DNA from: Halieaceae bacterium
GTDB lineage: Bacteria; Pseudomonadota; Gammaproteobacteria; Pseudomonadales; Halieaceae
DNA: 8,165 bases
NCBI GenBank assembly: GCA_003523185.1
Contig: DPGN01000036.1
Location: 31,241 to 39,405 of the forward strand
Direction: 5' to 3'
Shown: piece by piece, positions 1 through 6,455 of the stretch
How the letters are laid out: the number at the start of each line of letters is the position of its first letter
Numbering within the stretch: the stretch's first letter is position 1
Notes under the pieces: model-generated
Database searches by the model: none
Told to the model about the DNA's origin: nothing
The model's input: only the letters and a program-made list of their open reading frames with translations
Program-made: the position numbers and the translations under genes

Positions 1-497
1 AGTAATTTGCCGTCATAGGTCTGCACAATGACCCAGTCATCTGAGACCGCGGGTGCCGCAAGCACCTCACCCGACACAGCGGCTTCCCATTCCACGACAC
101 CATCCTCAGCCGACACCTGCAACACAGAGCCATCAGCGCCACCGAGATACAGACTTCGATCGTGATAACCAACGCCACCTGAGAGCGGACGCGCCAACTC
201 AACTCGCCAGAGCCGATCGCCGTCAGCGGCGCTGATCGCCGCGACCTCACCATCACTGGAGGCAACGTAGAGCACCCCGTCGACCAAGGTGGGCGTTATC
301 TTGTAGAAGCCGTCACCCTGACCATCGCCAATCTTGATCGACCACTGTTTTTTGAGTTTGACCTTTGTATCAACTCGCTCAAGCTCGACAGGTGCGGTTG
401 TGTCCTCTTCCTCAGAGCCAAACCACTCCTGAAACGTGCTACATCCGCTGATAAGGAGCAGTAATAAGCTAGTGGTCAGGAACCGAAACAACTTCAT
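1..497 (-). CDS. bamB: Outer-membrane protein assembly factor BamB, lipoprotein (partial, 3' end beyond window)
   Basis: BamB is a lipoprotein subunit of the BAM complex, which folds beta-barrel proteins into the outer membrane; it acts on the periplasmic face and binds BamA. The visible 165 residues start with a short basic n-region and a leucine-rich h-region ending in the lipobox LISGC, with the lipidated Cys at residue 19. Ser follows the Cys, so there is no Asp retention signal and outer-membrane sorting is expected. After a low-complexity acidic linker (about 28-40) come beta-propeller blade repeats, seen as LYVASSDGEVAAISAADG (77-93) and LYLGGADGSVLQVSAEDG (116-133), each followed by a Trp-containing strand (LWRVE, VEWEA). 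The E. coli protein has the same LSGGV stretch between blades. The ATG overlaps the yfgM TAA stop by one base (TAATG), with an AGAGGA ribosome site nine bases upstream, implying coupled translation. More than half of the propeller lies outside the window. Confidence 0.95.
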   Translation of the reverse strand, partial: MKLFRFLTTSLLLLLISGCSTFQEWFGSEEEDTTAPVELERVDTKVKLKKQWSIKIGDGQGDGFYKITPTLVDGVLYVASSDGEVAAISAADGDRLWRVELARPLSGGVGYHDRSLYLGGADGSVLQVSAEDGVVEWEAAVSGEVLAAPAVSDDWVIVQTYDGKL

Positions 498-1162
498 TAC
501 TGCGAATCCTCTATTGAATCTTCAGCATCGCGAAGCGATAGTCCGCTCACTTTGAGATCCACAAGGCCCAGCTGACCGCCAAGCGCCAGGGATTCGGTCT
601 GGGCAGACTGATAGGCCAGTAACGCCTCCGACTCTCGTCCCGCCGCTAAATGGATATCGCCAAGCGCCTGCGCATAGCTTGCAGGAAACGAACTGCTGCC
701 CTGCTCAAGAATCGCTACGGCCGCAGCTTCGTCACCTGAGGCTGCCATGACACGAGCCAGTCTCAACTGCACTAGCTGCCCCAAAGTTGAATCTAACTCT
801 GCAGTTGCCATGACTGACTCAAGCTCAGCACGAGCTAGCATCAAATCGCCAGCTTCGACAGCCGCTGCAGCCACCTGTAGCGAGGCAAACTCTGCGAAAG
901 CCTCGCCGTCATGGGTCTCTCGCAAGCCAGCGCTGATCAGCGCCAGCTCTTCTGCAGACTCACCTGATTCTCTTTCCTGTAGAAGAGCATCGTACGCATT
1001 CGCCGCGGCGACCGCCTTGTCGCTGGTGTAGTCCTCGTACTGCGACCAACCAATGGTGCCCCCCAAAGTCAGTGCAACCAAGGCAATGATCGACGTGCGG
1101 TTCTCTTGCCACCACTGGGAAATTGCCTCTAACTGTTCTTCTTCTTGAAGATGATCAGCCAC
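497..1162 (-). CDS. yfgM: YfgM family inner-membrane protein, SecYEG/PpiD-associated (TPR_21-like)
   Basis: This 221-residue protein matches the YfgM family in size, topology and position between hisS and bamB. An acidic cytoplasmic N-terminus ending in WWQENRT precedes one membrane segment (about residues 24-40, SIIALVALTLGGTIGW). A long alanine- and glutamate-rich helical periplasmic region follows, with degenerate TPR-like helix pairs (for example 127-215). In E. coli, YfgM associates with the SecYEG translocon and the chaperone PpiD and is thought to help hand over secreted proteins; that role is taken from the family and is not visible here. The start codon is GTG. It is chosen because GAGGAG, overlapping the hisS stop codon, lies six bases upstream, and because the protein then begins with the typical short acidic head (MADHLQEEEQLEA). 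The gap to hisS is 10 bases. Its neighbour bamB fits a shared envelope-biogenesis theme. Confidence 0.88.
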   Translation of the reverse strand: MADHLQEEEQLEAISQWWQENRTSIIALVALTLGGTIGWSQYEDYTSDKAVAAANAYDALLQERESGESAEELALISAGLRETHDGEAFAEFASLQVAAAAVEAGDLMLARAELESVMATAELDSTLGQLVQLRLARVMAASGDEAAAVAILEQGSSSFPASYAQALGDIHLAAGRESEALLAYQSAQTESLALGGQLGLVDLKVSGLSLRDAEDSIEDSQ

Positions 1163-1175
1163 TACCTACTCCTCA
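1163..1175 (-). promoter_or_regulatory. Ribosome binding site of yfgM, overlapping the hisS stop codon
   Basis: On the minus strand TGAGGAG runs from the hisS TGA stop into the gap. It is followed by TAGGTA (six bases) and the GTG start of yfgM. The strong Shine-Dalgarno match and ideal spacing support GTG as the true start, although no ATG is present nearby. Sharing bases with the hisS stop suggests ribosomes ending hisS can re-initiate on yfgM. Confidence 0.75.
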
Positions 1176-2453
1176 ATACTCATTCGTCAGCTGTTCCAAC
1201 TGACCCAAAAACACGTCCAACTCCTCTCGCGAGAGAGTCATTTGCTCTTCATTAGCCCGTAAAGGTTTCAAGGTCACCTTGCCGGAGACCATCTCCTCTG
1301 CACCAAACACCATGGCCCACGCGGCACCACTTTTGTCAGCTCGCTTAAACTGACTTTTGAAGCTGCCACCGCCCAGGTGTTGGACAACACCCAGCCCGGG
1401 AAATTCAGCGCGTATTCTATCCGCCTCGAGCATCGCTTGGCCAAAGGCATTTTCGTCAGAACTCGCAATGTAGAGATCGGGTGCAGCGATCGCATCAAGA
1501 TTGAGCGTTTGCATCAGTAGGATGAGCCGCTCCAGTCCCGCTGCAAATCCTGACGCAGGTGTCGCTTTGCCACCAAACTGACCCACCATCATGTCGTACC
1601 GCCCACCACCACAGACGGTTGCCTGTGCTCCCAGCTTATCGGTTGTCCACTCAAAGACTGTCTTGTTGTAGTAATCGAGCCCGCGAACTAGACGAGGATT
1701 GACGGTGTAGGTCAATCCAGCCATATCCAGCAGCTGACACAGCCGCTCGTGATGTCGCTGGGATTCCTCATCCAAGTACTCCGCCATGGTGGGAGCATCG
1801 TCTAGGATGGCCTGGGTGGTCACCGACTTACTATCCAAAATCCGTAACGGATTGGTGTCTAAACGGCGCTGACTGTCCTCGTCCAAGGAATCAAAATGGT
1901 CCCGGAGGTAGTCTGTTAGTGCGTCTTTGTAGGAAGCACGCGCCTCGGGACTTCCAATGGTATTCAGCTCAAGGGTCAACACATCGTTGATGCCAAGTCG
2001 CGTCCACCACTGTCGGCACATCAGTAGCAGCTCTGCATCTTGCTCCGGGCCCGCAACACCAAACGTCTCTACGCCCAGTTGATGAAACTGGCGCTGCCGA
2101 CCTTTCTGTGGACGCTCATACCGGAACATGGGGCCCATGTACCAGACACGCTGGGGCGATTGAATTAGGTTGTGCTGAACAGCCGCACGAACTGTGCTCG
2201 CGGTACCTTCAGGTCGCAGCGAAAGACTGTCGTCATTCCTGTCGGGAAACGAGTACATCTCTTTCTCGACAATGTCGGTCACTTCCCCAATGGACCGAGC
2301 AAACAGCTCCGTACTTTCAACGATCGGGGTGCGGATCTCGGCATAACCGTGCGCAGCCAATACATCACGGGCAGTTTGCTCGAGCATCTGCCACAACGGT
2401 GTCTCATCGGGTAGAACATCAACCATTCCCCGAATAGCGCGGTACTGACTCAT
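1173..2453 (-). CDS. hisS: Histidine--tRNA ligase (HisRS)
   Basis: HisRS is a cytoplasmic class II aminoacyl-tRNA synthetase that joins histidine to tRNA-His using ATP; it normally works as a dimer. The protein is 426 residues, the usual bacterial length. The N-terminal segment AIRGMVDVLPDE is typical. Next come RPEGTASTVRA (80-90), motif 2 around FRYERPQKGRQRQFHQLG (110-127), the HisRS-specific LVRGLDYY (255-262), the glycine-rich CGGGRYD (281-287), and motif 3 around ASGFAAGLERL (300-310). The C-terminal anticodon-binding domain follows (about 325-420). The ATG lies 12 bases after the ispG stop. An AGGA Shine-Dalgarno overlaps that TAG stop but is rather distant (10 bases), consistent with coupling to ispG. 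All hallmark motifs are intact, so the enzyme should be active. Confidence 0.98.
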   Translation of the reverse strand: MSQYRAIRGMVDVLPDETPLWQMLEQTARDVLAAHGYAEIRTPIVESTELFARSIGEVTDIVEKEMYSFPDRNDDSLSLRPEGTASTVRAAVQHNLIQSPQRVWYMGPMFRYERPQKGRQRQFHQLGVETFGVAGPEQDAELLLMCRQWWTRLGINDVLTLELNTIGSPEARASYKDALTDYLRDHFDSLDEDSQRRLDTNPLRILDSKSVTTQAILDDAPTMAEYLDEESQRHHERLCQLLDMAGLTYTVNPRLVRGLDYYNKTVFEWTTDKLGAQATVCGGGRYDMMVGQFGGKATPASGFAAGLERLILLMQTLNLDAIAAPDLYIASSDENAFGQAMLEADRIRAEFPGLGVVQHLGGGSFKSQFKRADKSGAAWAMVFGAEEMVSGKVTLKPLRANEEQMTLSREELDVFLGQLEQLTNEY

Positions 2454-2465
2454 TGACTGTTTGTC

Positions 2466-3593
2466 CTAGTGACTGCTGGAAATAATCTCAGCTTCTTCTC
2501 GAGCACGCTGGGCTTCCAGGTTCTCGGCTCGCTTACGGATGACCGACTCTAAGTGATCAACGAAATCAGTGTTACTGACTTTGTGATCAGGTTCGCCATC
2601 GAGGTAAATCAAATTACTGGGGGTTGCCCCGGTCAAACCGACGTCAGCTTCCTTAGCTTCTCCCGGTCCGTTCACGATGCAGCCAATAACGGCCACATCC
2701 ATTGGCGTCCGGATATCCTCCAATCGCCGCTCCAGTTCGTTCATTGTACCGATAACATCAAAGTTTTGGCGCGAACAACTGGGACATGCGACAAAATTAA
2801 TACCGTTTGTACGCAATTTCAGGCTTTTCAGGATCTCAAAGCCGACCTTGACCTCTTCAACCGGGTCAGCTGCCAGCGAGACCCTCATGGTATCCCCGAT
2901 ACCTTCCATCAGAAGCATGCCCAGACCAACGGCTGACTTGACGGTCCCACCGCGCAAAGCCCCCGCCTCAGTGATGCCTAGGTGCAGCGGCTGCTCAATT
3001 TGCTGCGCTAGACCGCGATAGGCCGCCACGGCCATAAAGACCTCGGACGCCTTTACACTGACTTTGAAATCCGGGAAGTTGTGACGATCGAGAATATCGA
3101 CGTTTTTCAGCGCGGACTCGATCAATGCTTCTGAATTGGGTTCGGGATACTTTCGCATCAGTTCTTTTCCGAGCGAACCGGCGTTTACACCGATGCGAAT
3201 GGGGATTCCCTTATCCTTACAGGCAGCAATAACTTCACGAACTTTTTGCTCTTTGCCGATATTGCCCGGGTTAATTCGAAGACAATCGACACCGTACTCA
3301 GCCACTTTGAGCGCAATCTTGTGATCAAAATGAATGTCGGCAACGAGTGGTACCGGTGACTGCTGGCGGATTAACTTGAAAGCTTCAGCTGCGTCCATGC
3401 TGGGCACTGAGACTCTCACGATATCGGCGCCCGCCTCAGCGATGGCGTTGATTTGCACCAGGGTAGCGTCGACATCACGCGTTTCGGTGTTAGTCATACT
3501 TTGAACACTGATGGGGGCGTCACCACCCACTGGCACAGTGCCAACCATAATCTGACGGCTCTTGCGGCGCTTGATGGGTGAAACCTGACTCAT
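2466..3593 (-). CDS. ispG: 4-hydroxy-3-methylbut-2-en-1-yl diphosphate synthase IspG (GcpE)
   Basis: IspG is the penultimate enzyme of the MEP (non-mevalonate) isoprenoid pathway. It reductively opens the ring of 2-C-methyl-D-erythritol 2,4-cyclodiphosphate to give HMBPP, using one [4Fe-4S] cluster and an electron donor such as flavodoxin or ferredoxin. The 375-residue length matches the short bacterial form. A TIM-barrel domain fills about residues 10-255 (VQSMTNTETRDVDAT near 30; VADIHFDHKIAL at 84-95; LRINPGNIG at 105-113; IRIGVNAGSLGKEL at 132-145; GITEAG at 206-211). The cluster domain carries CPSC (Cys270, Cys273) and GCIVNGPGE (Cys305, with Glu312); by my recollection of the E. coli protein these are the three Cys plus one Glu ligands at the same positions. 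The ATG has an AGGGGA site seven bases upstream. In many relatives rodZ precedes this gene; here pilF does, with a 30-base gap. Confidence 0.98.
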   Translation of the reverse strand: MSQVSPIKRRKSRQIMVGTVPVGGDAPISVQSMTNTETRDVDATLVQINAIAEAGADIVRVSVPSMDAAEAFKLIRQQSPVPLVADIHFDHKIALKVAEYGVDCLRINPGNIGKEQKVREVIAACKDKGIPIRIGVNAGSLGKELMRKYPEPNSEALIESALKNVDILDRHNFPDFKVSVKASEVFMAVAAYRGLAQQIEQPLHLGITEAGALRGGTVKSAVGLGMLLMEGIGDTMRVSLAADPVEEVKVGFEILKSLKLRTNGINFVACPSCSRQNFDVIGTMNELERRLEDIRTPMDVAVIGCIVNGPGEAKEADVGLTGATPSNLIYLDGEPDHKVSNTDFVDHLESVIRKRAENLEAQRAREEAEIISSSH

Positions 3594-3623
3594 TGAGAGT
3601 TCCCCTAAATCGTTCTTATCGTA

Positions 3624-4385
3624 TTAACGCTGCTCCTTTTGGGCAGCTGTCCACGCCTTATAAATCGGCGTTTCGGCGTATAAATTGCGCAGTGCCAGCA
3701 TATTACTGGCCTCCATATTCGCATCGCCATTAAGACCCGCAATTTCCACACCAAGAATCAGTGCACGCGCTGTCTGTCCGCGCCCGCCCGCTCTGTACCG
3801 CTCATAATACCCACTCGCGGCCGCTACATCACCCTCGGTGAGTTCGATTTGGGTTAGTTCAAGAAGTGCGGTGCTGTTTCGAGGCTCCATTAATAGGGCT
3901 CGACTGAATGCAGACTTTGCCTCGGGGGTCTCCTGAGTCTGCAGCAAGGCCAATCCGAGATTTACGAATGCTCTTGGCCTCCCGCTATACAACGTATCCG
4001 TGGTCACTTCACGAAAAGCCGCTGCCGCCTCGAGGTAACGACCCTGCGCGTATAAAAATGCCGCGTAATTATTGCGTGCCCGCGATCCGGCACCGGCATC
4101 AAGCGCTTCTTTGAAATTGGACTCGGCGAGTTCGAACTCGCCTGTACTTTGATATACCAGTGCAAACGCCTCGAGTACATCAGCATTGTCAGCATCAATC
4201 GCTGCCGCTAGTTCCAGATTACGTTTGGCGTTCTCCCAATCGCCGGCACCAATGTATTGACGGGCAAGACTCACACGCTGCTCTAGTGCCTGTGTTGGGT
4301 CGACTGGCGCCGGCTCCGGGCCGCTGGTCTCGACAACGCAGCCCACAAGAAAAGCAGTAATCACCAATGAGCAAAGATGTTTCAC
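3624..4385 (-). CDS. pilF: Type IV pilus biogenesis/stability lipoprotein PilF (PilW), TPR pilotin
   Basis: PilF/PilW is an outer-membrane lipoprotein made of TPR repeats that helps the PilQ secretin reach and oligomerise in the outer membrane during type IV pilus assembly. The 253 residues open with a signal peptide and lipobox LVGC (lipidated Cys16; Val at the next position, so no retention signal). A proline-rich linker (22-30) leads into TPR units at about 34-67 (LARQYIGAGDWENAKRNLELA), 68-101 (LALVYQ-type helix, FELAESNFKEAL), 103-136 (NNYAAFLYAQGRYLEAAAAF) and 138-171 (VNLGLALLQTQETPEAKSAF). Weaker repeats run to the C-terminus. Length and position match the roughly 252-residue Pseudomonas PilF between rlmN and rodZ. 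The start is GTG, eight bases after the rlmN stop. No other pilus genes are in the window, so presence of a full pilus system is inferred. A generic TPR lipoprotein is the less likely alternative. Confidence 0.9.
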   Translation of the reverse strand: MKHLCSLVITAFLVGCVVETSGPEPAPVDPTQALEQRVSLARQYIGAGDWENAKRNLELAAAIDADNADVLEAFALVYQSTGEFELAESNFKEALDAGAGSRARNNYAAFLYAQGRYLEAAAAFREVTTDTLYSGRPRAFVNLGLALLQTQETPEAKSAFSRALLMEPRNSTALLELTQIELTEGDVAAASGYYERYRAGGRGQTARALILGVEIAGLNGDANMEASNMLALRNLYAETPIYKAWTAAQKEQR

Positions 4386-4402
4386 AGGGATACTTACCCC
4401 TC
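4386..4402 (-). promoter_or_regulatory. Ribosome binding site of pilF within a possible small hairpin
   Basis: On the minus strand GAGGGG, formed by the last rlmN codons, is the only Shine-Dalgarno candidate for the pilF GTG start, and it is rather far away (11 bases). AGGG in it can pair with CCCT directly before the GTG (stem 4386-4389 with 4398-4401, loop of eight bases). A four-base stem is weak, so sequestration is only a possibility. A ribosome finishing rlmN would open it, which would make pilF translation depend on rlmN translation. Confidence 0.35.
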
Positions 4403-5542
4403 GACTGTGTCTATTTCTTCGTATTGTGCACGATATCGAGCCGAGCGTTTGGTTCGGTCGTTCACCTCACCAACCAGCTGCCCACAAGCCGCATCGATAT
4501 CGTCACCGCGTGTTGTCCGTACTGTGACGATGAATCCCGCTTCCATCAAGACTTTCCAAAAGCGAGAGACAGCATTACCACTCGGACGTTTAAAGCCCGA
4601 GTTAGGAAAATCGTTGAAGGGAATAAGGTTAATTTTACAGGGGTAGCCATCCAGTAACTGAGCAAGCTCATGGGCGTGCTCAACCTGATCATTTACACCG
4701 GCTAGTAAGGTGTACTCAATAGTTACAACCCGCTTTTTGTCGGTCTGTGCATCAATATAGGCACGCGCCGAGGACAGTAACTTTGCAATGGGGTATCGCT
4801 TATTAATGGGAACAATTTGATCGCGAATTGCATCATTGGGCGCGTGTAGCGAAATTGCCAAACTGACATCAGACAGATCGGCGAGCTGGTCCAAAGCAGG
4901 CACGACACCAGAGGTAGACAGCGTCACTTTTCGCTTGGACAGCCCATAAGCAAGGTCGTCACACATCAGCTCCATAGACGATACGACGTTATCAAAATTG
5001 AGCAATGGCTCACCCATGCCCATCATCACGACATTGGTTACCACACGGCCTTTTCCAGCCTGCCAGCCGTCGTAGGAGTCGATGGCTAACCACACCTGGC
5101 CAATGATTTCCGCGGCCGTTAAGTCGCGCTGAAACCCCTGTTTGCCCGTGGAGCAAAACTTGCAATCAAGGCTGCAGCCGACCTGAGACGACACGCACAA
5201 GGTGGCACGATCTCCCTCGGGGATTAGCACAGCTTCTACCAACGCACCGCCCGCAACTTTAATGGCCCACTTGCGGGTCCCGTCTGCTGAATCTTGCTGA
5301 CTGTCGATAATCGGAGGCGTGATTTCTGCCGTCTGGGAGAGTCGATCACGGAGCGCCTTTCCAAGATTAGTCATCTCCTGGAAATCGCGCACACCCTGAT
5401 GGTGGATCCATTTCATCACCTGTTGGGCGCGAAACTTCTTCTCACCAATCTCAGTAAAAAACGATTCTAGCTGGGCACGTGTCATGCCCAGCAGATTGAC
5501 CTTGCTGGCCGGAGCGGTTGTTGCAATGAGCGCGTCCGGCAT
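4394..5542 (-). CDS. rlmN: Dual-specificity RNA methyltransferase RlmN (23S rRNA A2503 / tRNA A37, radical SAM)
   Basis: RlmN is a cytoplasmic radical-SAM enzyme that methylates carbon 2 of adenosine at 23S rRNA position 2503 and at position 37 of certain tRNAs, which tunes translational accuracy. The protein is 382 residues, close to the E. coli 384. The N-terminal accessory domain (about 15-95) includes FRAQQVMKWIHHQG. The radical-SAM signature is CSLDCKFC, with Cys123, Cys127 and Cys130 binding the [4Fe-4S] cluster. Further landmarks are MMGMGEPLLN (173-182), LSTSGVVPAL (208-217), AISLHAPND (229-237) and TRGDDIDAACGQL (344-356). The two methyl-transfer cysteines are present as Cys116 and Cys353. 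TRGDDIDAACGQL fits RlmN rather than Cfr. The ATG has no clear Shine-Dalgarno in the 19-base gap after ndk, but the N-terminus aligns well with the family, so I keep this start. Confidence 0.98.
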   Translation of the reverse strand: MPDALIATTAPASKVNLLGMTRAQLESFFTEIGEKKFRAQQVMKWIHHQGVRDFQEMTNLGKALRDRLSQTAEITPPIIDSQQDSADGTRKWAIKVAGGALVEAVLIPEGDRATLCVSSQVGCSLDCKFCSTGKQGFQRDLTAAEIIGQVWLAIDSYDGWQAGKGRVVTNVVMMGMGEPLLNFDNVVSSMELMCDDLAYGLSKRKVTLSTSGVVPALDQLADLSDVSLAISLHAPNDAIRDQIVPINKRYPIAKLLSSARAYIDAQTDKKRVVTIEYTLLAGVNDQVEHAHELAQLLDGYPCKINLIPFNDFPNSGFKRPSGNAVSRFWKVLMEAGFIVTVRTTRGDDIDAACGQLVGEVNDRTKRSARYRAQYEEIDTVEG

Positions 5543-5561
5543 AAGAATCAGTCTTTATTAC

Positions 5562-5987
5562 TTATCGACTGCAAAGGTCGCTGGAAGCGAAGAAATACGC
5601 AATCTCACGCGCAGCTGAGGCCGGTGAATCTGATCCGTGAACGGCGTTAGCATCAATTGACTTTGCAAAGTCTGCACGAATCGTTCCCGCATCAGCTTCA
5701 GCTGGGTTAGTAGCACCCATCAGCTCACGGTTCTTGAGAATGGCACCCTCGCCCTCAAGGACCTGAACAACGACGGGGCCTGACGTCATGAACGCGACAA
5801 GATCGGGATAGAAAGGTCGCTCCTTGTGCTCGGCGTAAAATCCGCCGGCAAGCTCATCAGACAAACGAAGCATCTTTTGGGCAACGATCTGCAGTCCCGC
5901 TGCTTCAAAGCGCGAGTTGATTTGACCTGTGACGTTTTTTGCAACGGCATCGGGCTTGATGATCGAAAGCGTTTGTTCAACCGACAT
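5562..5987 (-). CDS. ndk: Nucleoside diphosphate kinase
   Basis: Ndk moves the gamma-phosphate from one nucleoside triphosphate (usually ATP) to a nucleoside diphosphate through a phospho-histidine, keeping NTP and dNTP pools balanced in the cytoplasm. The 141 residues are the standard bacterial size and form a single ferredoxin-like domain. Visible hallmarks are the N-terminal TLSIIKPDAV (6-15), the ERPFYPDLVAFMTSGP segment (56-71), the ATNPAEADAGTIRADF stretch (92-107), and the active-site NAVHGSDS with the catalytic His117. The start is well set by AGGAG six bases before the ATG. It is the first gene after the only substantial promoter region in the window and probably heads the operon ndk-rlmN-pilF-ispG-hisS-yfgM-bamB. 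In Pseudomonas iscX lies just upstream; it is absent here. Confidence 0.98.
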   Translation of the reverse strand: MSVEQTLSIIKPDAVAKNVTGQINSRFEAAGLQIVAQKMLRLSDELAGGFYAEHKERPFYPDLVAFMTSGPVVVQVLEGEGAILKNRELMGATNPAEADAGTIRADFAKSIDANAVHGSDSPASAAREIAYFFASSDLCSR

Positions 5988-6020
5988 GACTGTCTCCTGA
6001 TGATGAATAAGTAATGATCG

Positions 6021-6053
6021 ACGGGCTACCTGTAGGGTCTACCCGTTGTCGGG
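6021..6053 (-). promoter_or_regulatory. Structured 5' leader of ndk: two overlapping inverted repeats
   Basis: Within the expected ndk leader the minus strand has CCCG-ACAA-CGGG (6042-6053). Overlapping it is a longer repeat (6021-6046): ACGGGT pairs with GCCCGT (five Watson-Crick pairs plus a T-G wobble), enclosing a second small stem ACC/GGT with loop CTACA. Both need the same CGGG bases, so in RNA they would exclude each other. No U-tract follows, so neither is a classical terminator. The palindromic DNA could also be a protein-binding site just downstream of the promoter. Function is unknown. Confidence 0.4.
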
Positions 6054-6058
6054 CGCGG

Positions 6059-6087
6059 AGTATAAGGCCTTTAACTCAGCCTGTCAT
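6059..6087 (-). promoter_or_regulatory. Predicted sigma70 promoter of ndk and the downstream operon
   Basis: On the minus strand ATGACA (6082-6087, five of six matches to TTGACA) is followed by exactly 17 bases and TATACT (6059-6064, five of six matches to TATAAT). A GC-rich stretch comes right after the -10 box. A start near 6050-6054 would give a leader of about 65 bases before the ndk ATG. It sits in the only gap in the window longer than 30 bases (5988-6106). Confidence is good for a sequence-only prediction, but no start site is visible. Confidence 0.7.
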
Positions 6088-6106
6088 GGCAACAAAAGTG
6101 TGCTTT

Positions 6107-6445
6107 TTAATGCTTCTCTGAGGCGTGATTGATCGTGTACTTCGGGATTTCAACGACGAGCGGCTCATCACCAACGATAGCCTGGCACGACAATCGTGAC
6201 TCCGGCTCCAAGCCCCACGCTTTATCAAGATAGTCCTCTTCCAGTTCGTCTGCCTCGTTTAACGAGTCAAATCCCTCTCGGATGATGACGTGACAGGTCG
6301 TGCAAGCACAAGACATCTCACAGGCGTGCTCGATGTCTATGTCATTGGCTAACAGCACTTCGCAGACGCTCTCACCGCTGCTGGCCTCTACCGCCGCGCC
6401 CTCAGGGCATATTTCGTGATGAGGAAGAACAATTATCTGGGGCAT
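6107..6445 (-). CDS. fdx: ISC-type [2Fe-2S] ferredoxin Fdx
   Basis: Fdx is the adrenodoxin-type ferredoxin of the ISC operon; it supplies electrons for Fe-S cluster assembly on IscU, working with IscS. From the chosen start the protein is 112 residues, against 111 in E. coli. It shares the opening MPQIIVLPHHEICPEGA, the core EHACEMSCACTTCHVIIREGF, and the C-terminal AWGLEPESRLSCQA and VVEIPKYTINHA. The four [2Fe-2S] ligands are Cys42, Cys48, Cys51 and Cys87; Cys46 is the usual extra cysteine of this subfamily. The reading frame stays open 30 codons further upstream into hscA, but that extension has no family resemblance and would overlap the hscA end, so the ATG at 6445 is used. The Shine-Dalgarno is weak (GAG), and the 10-base gap after hscA suggests coupled translation. 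Confidence 0.98.
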   Translation of the reverse strand: MPQIIVLPHHEICPEGAAVEASSGESVCEVLLANDIDIEHACEMSCACTTCHVIIREGFDSLNEADELEEDYLDKAWGLEPESRLSCQAIVGDEPLVVEIPKYTINHASEKH

Positions 6446-6455
6446 GAGCTCGTCT

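Noticed and set aside
53..235. Plus-strand open frame opposite bamB with a low-complexity Pro/Gln/Arg translation
   Set aside because: The bamB frame on the other strand has a clear lipobox and propeller repeats; this is its antisense shadow.
2553..2936. Plus-strand open frame of 127 codons opposite ispG
   Set aside because: It is antisense to the highly conserved cluster-binding region of ispG and its translation resembles no family; a shadow frame.
3594..3660. Possible promoter before ispG (TACGAT near the pilF end)
   Set aside because: The -10 match is only four of six, and the best -35 (TGGACA) is 24 bases away, too far for a sigma70 promoter.
4367..4657. Plus-strand open frame of 96 codons opposite the rlmN/pilF junction
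   Set aside because: It lies almost entirely antisense to the conserved end of rlmN, has no recognisable domain, and codon pressure in rlmN explains the open frame.
6094..6107. Possible terminator after fdx (AAAAG-CACA-CTTTT)
   Set aside because: The stem is five pairs, almost all A-T, and no following U-tract is present on the transcribed strand; too weak for a terminator.
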